DNA of 64,000 bases from Telmatospirillum sp. (GTDB taxonomy: Bacteria; Pseudomonadota; Alphaproteobacteria; Rhodospirillales; Magnetospirillaceae): positions 1 through 64,000 of the forward strand of contig JARLJB010000355.1 in assembly GCA_031291415.1 (NCBI GenBank). Reading direction: 5' to 3'. The notes beneath the pieces are model-generated. The model ran no database searches. It saw only the letters and a program-made list of their open reading frames with translations, and had not been told where the DNA came from. Made by a program: the position numbers and the translations under genes. This document shows positions 56,413 to 64,000 of the stretch, piece after piece (positions within the stretch are counted from its first letter, which is position 1; every line of letters begins with the position of its first letter).

Positions 56413-58266
56413 ATGAACGAACTAGCCATCCATGGTGGTACGACGACCAATCGGAAACTTCTGGCCTGGGTCGACGAGATCGCCAAATTGTGTAAGCCGG
56501 AAGCCATTCATTGGTGTGACGGCTCGCAAGCCGAATATGACAGCTTGTGCAAGATGATGGTGGAGGCCGGGACGTTGATCCGGCTGAACCAGGAAAAACG
56601 ACCTAACAGCTATCTTTGCAGATCCGATCCCCAGGACGTGGCACGCGTCGAGGACCGCACCTTCATATGCTCGAAGAGCAAGGGCGATGCGGGGCCGACC
56701 AATAACTGGATCGATCCGCGCGAGATGAAAGCGACGCTTTCCAAGCTTTTCGACGGGTGCATGCGAGGACGGACCATGTATGTGGTGCCGTTCAGCATGG
56801 GACCGCTCGGCAGCCATATCGCCCACATCGGCGTCGAAATCACCGACAGCCCCTATGTGGCCATCAGCATGCGATTGATGACCCGGATGGGACGGGCGGT
56901 TCTCGAGGTGCTGGGAGCCAACGGCGATTTCGTTCCTTGCGTGCATTCGGTCGGCAAGCCCTTGGCGGCCAACGAAAAGGACGTTCCCTGGCCCTGCAAT
57001 CCGAAAAATATCAATATCGCCCATTTCCCCGAGGAACGGTCGATTTGGTCCTTCGGATCGGGCTATGGCGGCAATGCCCTGCTCGGCAAGAAGTGCTTCG
57101 CGCTTCGCATCGCCTCGGTGATGGCGCGCGACGAAGGCTGGCTGGCCGAACATATGCTGATCGTCGGCGTTGAAAATCCCGAGGGCAAGAAGACCTATGT
57201 GGCGGCGGCCTTCCCGTCGGCCTGCGGCAAGACCAACTTCGCAATGATGGTTCCGCCCAAGGGCTTCGAAGGTTGGAAGATCTGGACGGTCGGCGACGAT
57301 ATCGCCTGGATCAAACCGGGCGCCGACGGGCGCCTCTACGCGATCAATCCGGAAGCTGGTTTCTTCGGTGTCGCGCCGGGAACCGGTTCGCGCACCAACT
57401 TCAATGCAATCGCCTCTTGTCGGGCCAATTCGATCTTCACCAATGTTGCTCTGACCGACGAAGGCGACATCTGGTGGGAGGGATTGACCGATGACAAACC
57501 CGCTCATCTGATCGACTGGAAAGGACGCGACTGGACACCGGAGTCTTCCGAACCGGCGGCTCATGCCAATGCCCGATTCACCGCACCGGCCGGGCAATGC
57601 CCCTGTATCGATCCGGACTGGGAGAATCCCAACGGCGTGCCGATCTCGGCGTTCCTGTTCGGTGGCCGGCTGGCCAAGAATATGCCGTTGGTGTTTCAGG
57701 CTTTCAATTGGGCGCATGGCGTCTATCTGGGCGCCACCATGGGATCGGAGGCCACGGCGGCCGCCGTCGGGCAGACGGGCATAAGACGCGATCCGATGGC
57801 GATGTTGCCATTCTGCGGCTACAACATGGCCGATTACTTCAGTCATTGGCTGAACATCGGGCGACAGCTTTCGAACCCGCCGCCGATCTTCCGGGTTAAC
57901 TGGTTCCGCAAGGATGCCAACGGCAAATTCATCTGGCCGGGTTTCGGCGAGAACATGCGCGTGTTGAAGTGGGTGGTCGATCGCGTGCATGGCCGCGGCT
58001 TCGCGGTGGAAAGCCCGCTTGGCTTCATGCCGCGTTACGAGGATATCGAATGGGAGGGGCTCGATTTCTCGGACGAGAAGTTCTACGACCTGATGACCGT
58101 CGATCGGGCTTGGGGAACAGTTGAGGCCCGGTCGCACGAAGAGCATTTCGAGAAATTCTTCGATCGGTTACCCAAGGAATTCATCTATTTGCGCGAATTG
58201 CTGAAATCGCGGCTGTGGCGGTCTCCGGAGGTCTGGGGGCTGGTCCACGACGACGAAGAGGAATAA
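56413..58266 (+). CDS. pckA: Phosphoenolpyruvate carboxykinase (GTP type)
   Basis: A 617-residue enzyme turning oxaloacetate into PEP, the entry to gluconeogenesis. Length and motifs are those of the GTP-dependent class: [36 protein letters not shown], the P-loop with reactive cysteine [15 protein letters not shown], the metal site [10 protein letters not shown], and [12 protein letters not shown] and [15 protein letters not shown]-type enzymes (about 530 residues) lack these. GGAGG lies 9-13 bases before the ATG. It stands next to chvI, where many alphaproteobacteria carry the ATP-type gene. An inverted hairpin element follows the stop directly. Confidence 0.96.
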   Translation: MNELAIHGGTTTNRKLLAWVDEIAKLCKPEAIHWCDGSQAEYDSLCKMMVEAGTLIRLNQEKRPNSYLCRSDPQDVARVEDRTFICSKSKGDAGPTNNWIDPREMKATLSKLFDGCMRGRTMYVVPFSMGPLGSHIAHIGVEITDSPYVAISMRLMTRMGRAVLEVLGANGDFVPCVHSVGKPLAANEKDVPWPCNPKNINIAHFPEERSIWSFGSGYGGNALLGKKCFALRIASVMARDEGWLAEHMLIVGVENPEGKKTYVAAAFPSACGKTNFAMMVPPKGFEGWKIWTVGDDIAWIKPGADGRLYAINPEAGFFGVAPGTGSRTNFNAIASCRANSIFTNVALTDEGDIWWEGLTDDKPAHLIDWKGRDWTPESSEPAAHANARFTAPAGQCPCIDPDWENPNGVPISAFLFGGRLAKNMPLVFQAFNWAHGVYLGATMGSEATAAAVGQTGIRRDPMAMLPFCGYNMADYFSHWLNIGRQLSNPPPIFRVNWFRKDANGKFIWPGFGENMRVLKWVVDRVHGRGFAVESPLGFMPRYEDIEWEGLDFSDEKFYDLMTVDRAWGTVEARSHEEHFEKFFDRLPKEFIYLRELLKSRLWRSPEVWGLVHDDEEE

Positions 58267-58267
58267 G

Positions 58268-58393
58268 GGCTTGGGGCGGAAATAATCGCTCCAAGCCTTA
58301 AGCCCGAGCGGCGTTTGAGCCCCGCCGCAGCCGGAGGAGCAGGCGTCATATGAACCTTAGGCTCTGGAGCGATTATTTCGCCCCGGAGCCTAA
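58268..58393. repeat. Dispersed repeat with two terminal hairpins, copy B
   Basis: It begins 2 bases after the pckA stop. Hairpin 1 (58268-58297, GGCTTGGGGCGG ... CGCTCCAAGCC) and hairpin 2 (58357-58393, TTAGGCTCTGGAGCGA ... CGCCCCGGAGCCTAA) are inverted relatives of each other, around a core shared with 49131-49184. This is a terminal-inverted-repeat layout. Confidence 0.78.
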
Positions 58394-58428
58394 GCCGGTT
58401 CCTTTTCGGCGAAATGAATTGACGTCGC

Positions 58429-58455
58429 GGCCCCTCTCGGAGCATGAGAGGGGCC
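58429..58455. repeat. Hairpin before ampG
   Basis: GGCCCCTCTC, loop GGAGCAT, GAGAGGGGCC: a perfect 10-bp stem without a T-tract, 26 bases upstream of the ampG start. Confidence 0.6.
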
Positions 58456-58480
58456 GTGCGTTAATTCGGCAAGGCAGGTG

Positions 58481-59755
58481 ATGAGCGCTTGGCGCCAGGC
58501 TTTGGCAGGCTATCGGGATCGTCGTGTTCTGGCGGTTTTGCTTGTCGGCTTTTCCAGTGGGCTTCCCCTGCTGCTGACCTATTCGACCTTGTCGGCCTGG
58601 CTGGCCAAGGAAGGGATCAGCCGTTCGGCGATCGGTTTGTTCGCCCTGGTCGGCACGCCCTATGCTCTCAAGTTCCTATGGTCGCCGCTCATCGACCGGT
58701 TGCCGCCGCCCTTGCCGATCGGCCGGCGCCGCGGCTGGGGTGTCTCCATTCAGCTTGCCCTGATGGTGGCGATTCTGGCATTGGGGACTCTGGATCCGCA
58801 CAGCCAGATTGGCCTGATGGCGGCGCTTGCCGTGTTGGTGGCCTTTCTTTCGGCCAGCCAGGACATCGTCATCGACGCCTTCCGTATCGAACTGCTGGAC
58901 GAGGCGCAGCAGGGCCCGGGAGCCGGAGCCGTGCAGGTCGGCTACCGCTTCGCCATGCTGGCCGCCGGGGCTGGCGCCCTATTCCTGGCCGACACCTTCG
59001 GCTGGACCATCGCTTACGGGACGATGGCGGCTTTGCTGGGCGTCGGCGTCGTCGTCCTGCTCTGTTGCGACGAACCTTGTCCGACCGCCGCCCCGTCAAA
59101 GCAATCAGGTGATCTCAAGACGGCGCTTACCGAGGCGGTGATCAAGCCGTTCGCCGATCTGATGCAACGGCCGGCCTGGCCGCTGGCCCTGGTGTTCATC
59201 GTCACCTACAAGCTGGGTGAGGCCATGGCCGGTATCATGGCGGTGCCGCTCTATGTCTCGGTCGGGTTTTCCCTGACGGAGATTGCCGGGGTCAGCAAGA
59301 TCTTCGGGTTTTTCGCGACCATCCTCGGATGTCTGCTGGGCGGGGCGGTGGTAGCGCGGTTCGGCTGCCTGAAAGCGCTTCTGGCTTGCGGCATTCTGCA
59401 GTCGCTCGGCAATCTGTTCTATATTCTGCAGGCTGGCGCCGGACATCATCTCGAGTATCTGGCGCTTTGCGTCGCCGCCGAGAACCTGACCGGCGGCATG
59501 GCGGGAACGGCGCTGGTCGCCTACATTTCCGGCCTTTGCAACGTCTCTTACACGGCAACGCAATATGCCCTGATGTCGTCGCTGACATCGCTTGGCCGGA
59601 CCCTGTTCGCGTCGAGCGCCGGCATTCTGGCCGACCGCCTCGGCTGGGAAATGTTTTTTCTGCTGACCACGGTGGTGACCGTGCCGGCTTTGCTGCTGCT
59701 TCTTTGGATGATGGCGCGATTGCCATCCCTTGTCCGGCCGGCAGCCGAGGGATAG
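58481..59755 (+). CDS. ampG: AmpG-family muropeptide permease
   Basis: A 424-residue MFS-fold permease with about 12-14 helices. AmpG hallmarks are [20 protein letters not shown], the conserved [12 protein letters not shown] loop, [16 protein letters not shown] and [14 protein letters not shown]. It imports GlcNAc-anhydroMurNAc peptides from the periplasm for recycling, and so fits with amgK and murU at 24.5-26.2 kb. ATG 58481 is preferred, with AAGG six bases upstream; an adjacent GTG at 58478 is possible. Confidence 0.9.
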   Translation: MSAWRQALAGYRDRRVLAVLLVGFSSGLPLLLTYSTLSAWLAKEGISRSAIGLFALVGTPYALKFLWSPLIDRLPPPLPIGRRRGWGVSIQLALMVAILALGTLDPHSQIGLMAALAVLVAFLSASQDIVIDAFRIELLDEAQQGPGAGAVQVGYRFAMLAAGAGALFLADTFGWTIAYGTMAALLGVGVVVLLCCDEPCPTAAPSKQSGDLKTALTEAVIKPFADLMQRPAWPLALVFIVTYKLGEAMAGIMAVPLYVSVGFSLTEIAGVSKIFGFFATILGCLLGGAVVARFGCLKALLACGILQSLGNLFYILQAGAGHHLEYLALCVAAENLTGGMAGTALVAYISGLCNVSYTATQYALMSSLTSLGRTLFASSAGILADRLGWEMFFLLTTVVTVPALLLLLWMMARLPSLVRPAAEG

Positions 59756-59861
59756 AACCTTCGCCGTCGATCCAACGGCAGGGATGGTTCCCCTTCGGCG
59801 GATCGGCTATTCTGCCTCGCGCGAGAAGCGCGTCGTTCCACCGACCAGGAAAGCGATCACC

Positions 59862-60386
59862 ATGGACATCAAGAGAATCCCGATCGGCGTCAATCCGCCG
59901 CGAGATATTAATGTCGTCATCGAAATTCCGTTAAACAGCGATCCGGTGAAATACGAAGTCGACAAAGAGTCGGGAGCGATGTTCGTCGATCGCTTTTTGC
60001 ACACCGCGATGTATTACCCCTGCAATTACGGATTTGTTCCCAACACGTTGGCCGAGGATGGCGATCCGGTGGACGTCTGCGTCGTCGGCCATCATGGTGT
60101 TGCGGTCGGATCGGTGATGCGGTCGCGCCCGATCGGTGTGCTGCTGATGGAGGACGAGGCCGGTCGCGACGAGAAGATCCTCGCGGTGCCACATCCCAAG
60201 CTGCATCCTTTCTACAACGACGTGTCGAGCTACACCGACCTGCCGGCCACACTGATTCAGCAGATCGAGCATTTTTTCGCCCACTACAAAGATCTCGAAC
60301 CAGGCAAGTGGGTCAAGATGTCGGGTTGGGGCGATCCCGATGTTGCGGCGCGCCTTATTCAGGAGGCCATCGACCGGGCAAAGTGA
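59862..60386 (+). CDS. ppa: Inorganic pyrophosphatase
   Basis: A 174-residue family I soluble pyrophosphatase that drives biosynthetic reactions by hydrolysing PPi. The metal-binding signature [12 protein letters not shown] holds the three key aspartates; [20 protein letters not shown] and [20 protein letters not shown] are typical. AGGAAA precedes the ATG. It lies 106 bases after ampG and ends in a strong terminator. Confidence 0.97.
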   Translation: MDIKRIPIGVNPPRDINVVIEIPLNSDPVKYEVDKESGAMFVDRFLHTAMYYPCNYGFVPNTLAEDGDPVDVCVVGHHGVAVGSVMRSRPIGVLLMEDEAGRDEKILAVPHPKLHPFYNDVSSYTDLPATLIQQIEHFFAHYKDLEPGKWVKMSGWGDPDVAARLIQEAIDRAK

Positions 60387-60441
60387 CCCGGACCCGCGTC
60401 GCCTGACGTCTTTCGCATGTCGTCCCAGAACTGAAGCGGGA

Positions 60442-60480
60442 GGGGAGATGATGCCACTTGGCGGTCATCTCCCCTTTTTC
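60442..60480 (+). terminator. Rho-independent terminator after ppa
   Basis: GGGGAGATGA and TCATCTCCCC pair around TGCCACTTGGCGG, followed by TTTTTC. The remainder of the 363-base gap before the amidase gene (60481-60710) is AT-rich without a recognised gene. Confidence 0.88.
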
Positions 60481-60710
60481 GTCATTTGACAATGGAACGT
60501 CCGGTGGTCATCGGTCAAGGGATGTGAAGAGAAAGTCTCAGGACCAGCGCGCGCGTCAGATCTGTCGCAGACGTCTTCTAAAATAATCTGATTATCCAGA
60601 AGTTGCGAATTATTCCAAGTTCATGCACGACCATTTAGCTAAAATTCAATATGAATTGTTATTAGTATGTCTTTAGGTTGTTCTCAAATAAGTCTGTAGA
60701 TTGTTGTAAG

Positions 60711-60745
60711 ATGTCCTTGTCATAAGTTTTTATTCACAAGGACAT
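60711..60745 (+). promoter_or_regulatory. Hairpin covering the amidase ribosome-binding site
   Basis: ATGTCCTTGT (60711-60720) pairs exactly with ACAAGGACAT (60736-60745) around a 15-base AT-rich loop. The right arm contains the AAGGA Shine-Dalgarno sequence and two bases of an ATG at 60744. Folding would hide the ribosome site of the downstream gene. Confidence 0.6.
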
Positions 60746-60749
60746 GTCC

Positions 60750-62312
60750 ATGAAATTTACGATAGCTCAGGCGTCTTCCGTCGACGTGACCCGTCGCTCG
60801 CTCCTGATCGGGGCTGCCGGTGGCGCGGTGACCGCGATGGCGGCTTCTCTGCCGAAGACCGCGTTCGCGGCTCCCTCCGAGATCGTCATGATGGATGCGC
60901 TTACCTTGGCCAAAAGCATCCGGTCGCGCGAGGTTTCCTGTGTCGAGGTGATGACCGCCTATCTCGATCACATCGAGAAATTCAATCCGAAGGTGAATGC
61001 CATCGTTGCCCTGCAGGAGCGAGCCGACCTGCTGGCGCAGGCCGGCGAACGCGACCGGCAGATCGCCCGCGGCGAAGTGATGGGGCCGTTGCATGGCTTC
61101 CCTCATGCCGTCAAGGATCTGGCCGCCGTCAAGGGGATCCGGACGACGATGGGATCGCCGATCTTCAAGGACTTCGTTCCGAAGGCCGACAGCATCATGG
61201 TCGACCGGCTCCGCAAGGCCGGTGCCATTTTCATCGGCAAAACCAACACCCCCGAATTCGGTCTCGGCTCGCAAACCTACAATCAGGTCTACGGTGCAAC
61301 GCGCAACGCCTACGATCAGACCCGGACCTCGGGGGGAAGCAGCGGTGGGGCCGCGGTTTCGCTGGCGCTTCGGATGCTGCCCGTCGCTGATGGCAGTGAC
61401 TACGCGGGCAGCTTGCGCAACCCGGCAGGATGGAACAACGTCTTCGGCTTTCGCACCAGTTACGGACGCGTTCCGGCGGATGCCCGTGACGTTTGGCTGC
61501 CGTCGATGGGCGTCATCGGCCCAATGGCGCGCTCGGTTCCCGATCTGGCGATGCTGTTGTCCGTACAGGCCGGTTATGACTCCAGGGTTCCGCTGTCGAT
61601 CGAGGGGACCGGCGCGGATTTCGCCGGATCGCTGCAAGCCGATTTCAAAGGCAAAAAAATCGCCTGGACCGGTGATTTCAACGGCTATTTGCCCTTTGAG
61701 CCCGGCGTGTTGGATGTCTGCAAGCAAGCTCTCAAGGTTTTTGAATCGATGGGCTGCATCGTCGAGGAGGCGGTGCCGGATTACCCGGTCGATGCGGTGT
61801 GGCGCGCCTGGTTGAAGCTTCGGGCCTGGCAGAATGGAAGTGCGCTTCTCGCTTACTATAACGATCCGGCAAAGCGGGCGCTGCTGAAACCGGAAGCCGT
61901 GTTCGAAGTCGAGAACGGCATGAAGCTTTCGGCTTACGATATCTCGGCGGCTTCCGTCGTGCGTTCTGACTGGACGCAGGCGGTTCGGCGGCTCTTCGAA
62001 ACCTATGATTTTCTTATCGCACCCACGGCGCAAGTCTTCCCGTTCGATGCCGGACTCCATTGGCCGCAGGAAATCGCCGGCAAAAAAATGGAGACCTATC
62101 ACGAATGGATGAAAGGCGTGCTGCCCTTCACCATGTCGGGCTGTCCCGCCCTCGCCGCTCCCGCGGGATTCGGGGCGCACGGGCTACCGATGGGCATTCA
62201 GATCGTTGGCCCCAATCATGCCGAGATGGCCTGCCTGCAACTCGCCTATGCCTATGATGCGGCGAACGGCTGGGCAGCAAGCCGGCTGCCGCCTTTGCTG
62301 AGTGGGGTGTAG
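60750..62312 (+). CDS. Tat-exported amidase (amidase signature family)
   Basis: About 520 residues. A twin-arginine signal (VTRRSLLIGAAGGAVTAMAA, ending near AFA) directs it to the periplasm. The Ser-cisSer-Lys triad is visible: Lys in GFPHAVKDLAAVKG, cis-Ser in RTSGGSSGGAAVSLA and nucleophile Ser in DGSDYAGSLRNPAG (Tyr-Ala where Gly-Gly is usual). Such enzymes hydrolyse amide bonds of many small substrates; the exported form is not the GatA subunit. ATG 60750 has AAGGA 7 bases upstream; ATG 60744 is also in frame but too close to the site. No partner genes adjoin it. Confidence 0.9.
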   Translation: MKFTIAQASSVDVTRRSLLIGAAGGAVTAMAASLPKTAFAAPSEIVMMDALTLAKSIRSREVSCVEVMTAYLDHIEKFNPKVNAIVALQERADLLAQAGERDRQIARGEVMGPLHGFPHAVKDLAAVKGIRTTMGSPIFKDFVPKADSIMVDRLRKAGAIFIGKTNTPEFGLGSQTYNQVYGATRNAYDQTRTSGGSSGGAAVSLALRMLPVADGSDYAGSLRNPAGWNNVFGFRTSYGRVPADARDVWLPSMGVIGPMARSVPDLAMLLSVQAGYDSRVPLSIEGTGADFAGSLQADFKGKKIAWTGDFNGYLPFEPGVLDVCKQALKVFESMGCIVEEAVPDYPVDAVWRAWLKLRAWQNGSALLAYYNDPAKRALLKPEAVFEVENGMKLSAYDISAASVVRSDWTQAVRRLFETYDFLIAPTAQVFPFDAGLHWPQEIAGKKMETYHEWMKGVLPFTMSGCPALAAPAGFGAHGLPMGIQIVGPNHAEMACLQLAYAYDAANGWAASRLPPLLSGV

Positions 62313-62373
62313 CACCCTTCTCTCTGATCCCCGCGCCCACCCTTCGACAGGTTGAAGCGCGGGGATAACTTCA

Positions 62374-64000
62374 TCAGGCGGCGCGGATGCGGGCGATGAA
62401 CTGGTCGACCTCATTTTCCAGCGTCTCGGACTGCTTCGACAATTCCGTCGCTGCGGACAGCACATGGTCGGCATGAGTGCCGGTCTCGTGCACCGAATCG
62501 GTCACTCCGGAGATGTTGACGGAAACATCCTGTGTGCCGGCCGCCGCCTGTTCGACGTTGCGGGCGATTTCCTGGGTCGCCGCCCCCTGTTCCTCGACCG
62601 CTGACGCGATTGCCGACGAGATCTGGCTGATCTGGGCAATCGTTGTGGTGATGTCCTGGATTGCAGTGACGGCCTCGCCGGTTGCCGCCTGTACGCCGGC
62701 GATATGCTGCGATATGTCTTCCGTCGCTTTGGCCGTCTGGTTGGCCAGGGATTTCACTTCGTTGGCCACGACGGCGAATCCTTTTCCGGCTTCGCCGGCC
62801 CGGGCGGCTTCAATGGTGGCGTTCAAGGCCAGCAGGTTGGTTTGCGCGGCGATGCCATTGATCAGCTTTACGACATTGCCGATCAGATCGGCCGAATTGG
62901 CGAGACCCGCGACGATTCCGTTGGTTTTTTCCGCCTGGGCGACAGCATTCCCGGAAACCTCTGCCGCCGAATTGACCTGGCGGCCGATTTCACGGATCGA
63001 TGAGGTGAGTTCGTCGGCGGCTGACGCCACCGTCTGCACATTGGCGCTCGCCTTTTCCGAGGCATCAAGGACGATCGCTGCCTGCTTTCCACCCTGTTCG
63101 GCGACCGACGATAAGGTCTGCGCCGTTCCCTGCAACTGGGTGGCGGCCGCCGCCACCGTTTGCACCACGCCCTTGACGCTGGCGTCGAAATGGTCCGCCA
63201 GTTCGTTCATCAGCCGATGCTTTTCCTGTTCCACGTGTTCCTTGTCGCGTTCCTGGGCCTGACGCAGGTCCGCCGCCTGGCTGGCCTCCGTACGGAGAAC
63301 CTCCATGGCGCGTCCCAGGATGCCGATTTCGTCGTTGCGGTCCGCCTCGCTGATCGTTACGGCGAAGTCGTGCCGGGCCAGACGTTCGGTGACCGATATC
63401 AGACGTCCCAGCGGCGAGGTGATGTTGCGGGCAATCATCAGGCCGAAAGAGATCATCGCCACGGCGACAACACCGATGATGATGGCGAAACGCCAAGCGA
63501 TCTTGAAGAATTCGGCATCGACGTCATCGATGTAGATGCCCGTGGTGACAAGCCAGTCCCAGGGCGCGAAACCGACCACATAGGATACCTTTGGAACGGG
63601 CTCGCTGGCGCCCGGCCGTTGGTAGGCGTAGAAGACCGCACCGCCGCCGGCTTTTTCCAGTTCGATGTAGCGGTAGACGAACTCGACGCCATTCACGTCC
63701 TTGGTATGAAGCTTGTCCATACCCTCAATGTTGGGAAGCGTCGGATGCATGACGGCGATTCCCTTGCGGTCGTAGATCGTGAAATAGTCGCCTTTGCCGT
63801 ATCGCATGGCTCGGATCTGCTCTTTTGCGAGCTTTTTTGCCGTGTCCTGATCGAATTCTCCCGCCTTGGCCCGGGCGTTGTAGCTTGCGGCCACGGTAAC
63901 AGCGGATTCGGCCAGACTTTTCACTTTTTCCACGCGGGCGTCGATCATCGCCGAACGCGTGAGATAAAGCGCGATTGCGGCCAAAACAGCAACCCCGACG
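62374..64000 (-). CDS. Methyl-accepting chemotaxis protein with single Cache domain (N terminus cut by window end)
   Basis: At least 541 residues; the frame continues past 64000 and the very N terminus, including most of the first membrane helix, is missing. A periplasmic sCache-type domain follows ([20 protein letters not shown] and [20 protein letters not shown]). The second membrane segment is [22 protein letters not shown] comes next, then the signalling domain with tip [20 protein letters not shown] and [16 protein letters not shown]. sCache receptors often sense small organic acids. It is convergent with the amidase gene, 61 bases apart. Confidence 0.92.
   Translation of the reverse strand, partial: VGVAVLAAIALYLTRSAMIDARVEKVKSLAESAVTVAASYNARAKAGEFDQDTAKKLAKEQIRAMRYGKGDYFTIYDRKGIAVMHPTLPNIEGMDKLHTKDVNGVEFVYRYIELEKAGGGAVFYAYQRPGASEPVPKVSYVVGFAPWDWLVTTGIYIDDVDAEFFKIAWRFAIIIGVVAVAMISFGLMIARNITSPLGRLISVTERLARHDFAVTISEADRNDEIGILGRAMEVLRTEASQAADLRQAQERDKEHVEQEKHRLMNELADHFDASVKGVVQTVAAAATQLQGTAQTLSSVAEQGGKQAAIVLDASEKASANVQTVASAADELTSSIREIGRQVNSAAEVSGNAVAQAEKTNGIVAGLANSADLIGNVVKLINGIAAQTNLLALNATIEAARAGEAGKGFAVVANEVKSLANQTAKATEDISQHIAGVQAATGEAVTAIQDITTTIAQISQISSAIASAVEEQGAATQEIARNVEQAAAGTQDVSVNISGVTDSVHETGTHADHVLSAATELSKQSETLENEVDQFIARIRAA

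Overview
This is a GC-rich window from an alphaproteobacterium, most likely of the Rhodospirillales (inferred from gene content and gene order; no rRNA gene is present to place it). Several gene orders are typical of the class: tRNA-Ala / FYDLN-acid gene / aroA-cmk-rpsA-ihfB-lapA-pyrF-trpF-trpB-trpA-accD-folC; trxA-addA-addB-murU-amgK-tsaE; and pckA / chvI-chvG / hprK-rapZ-EIIA-HPr-EI / ahcY.

Layout. 1-3.5 kb: the end of a tartronate-semialdehyde reductase-type gene, an HpcH/HpaI aldolase and a chemoreceptor. 3.8-16 kb: tRNA-Ala(GGC), then a long forward block for shikimate, nucleotide, tryptophan, fatty-acid and folate synthesis plus ribosomal protein S1 and IHF-beta. 16-26.7 kb, reverse: an MHS-type transporter, thioredoxin, the AddAB recombination nuclease, the MurU/AmgK muropeptide-recycling pair and TsaE. 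26.7-40.3 kb looks like an accessory block: a ferredoxin-NADP reductase, a CcdAB-type toxin-antitoxin pair, a reverse cluster of ECF sigma factor, FecR, TonB-dependent receptor and a PAP2-phosphatase autotransporter, then a chemoreceptor and an orphan TRAP-type binding protein. 40.4-44.4 kb: a DivL-like pseudo-histidine kinase and S-adenosylhomocysteinase. 45-49.1 kb: the nitrogen-type/mannose-type PTS phosphorelay with HprK and RapZ. 49.2-52.8 kb: three drug/metabolite exporters lying between hprK and chvG. 52.8-58.3 kb: ChvGI, an FMN-binding split-barrel protein and a GTP-type PEP carboxykinase. 58.5-64 kb: AmpG, inorganic pyrophosphatase, a Tat-exported amidase and a third chemoreceptor cut by the window end.

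How genes connect. ChvGI, the PTS relay and PEPCK form a carbon/envelope control module. AmpG, AmgK and MurU fit one cell-wall recycling route although 33 kb apart. The most interesting unit is FecI-FecR-TonB receptor-PAP2 autotransporter: a surface-displayed phosphatase apparently co-regulated with an outer-membrane importer that senses its own substrate. A related short motif lies upstream of both the sigma gene and the receptor gene. A second point is the DivL-like kinase, whose phospho-accepting histidine is alanine.

Intergenic DNA is rich in structured repeats: palindrome-capped modules (144-291, 17895-18095, 49131-49224, 58268-58393), a 113-bp direct repeat between aroA and cmk, a roughly 210-260 bp composite element in two copies (26.8 and 44.9 kb), and several copies of the common palindrome built on CGTCATTCCCGC. 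No CRISPR array, rRNA, prophage or intact insertion sequence was seen.
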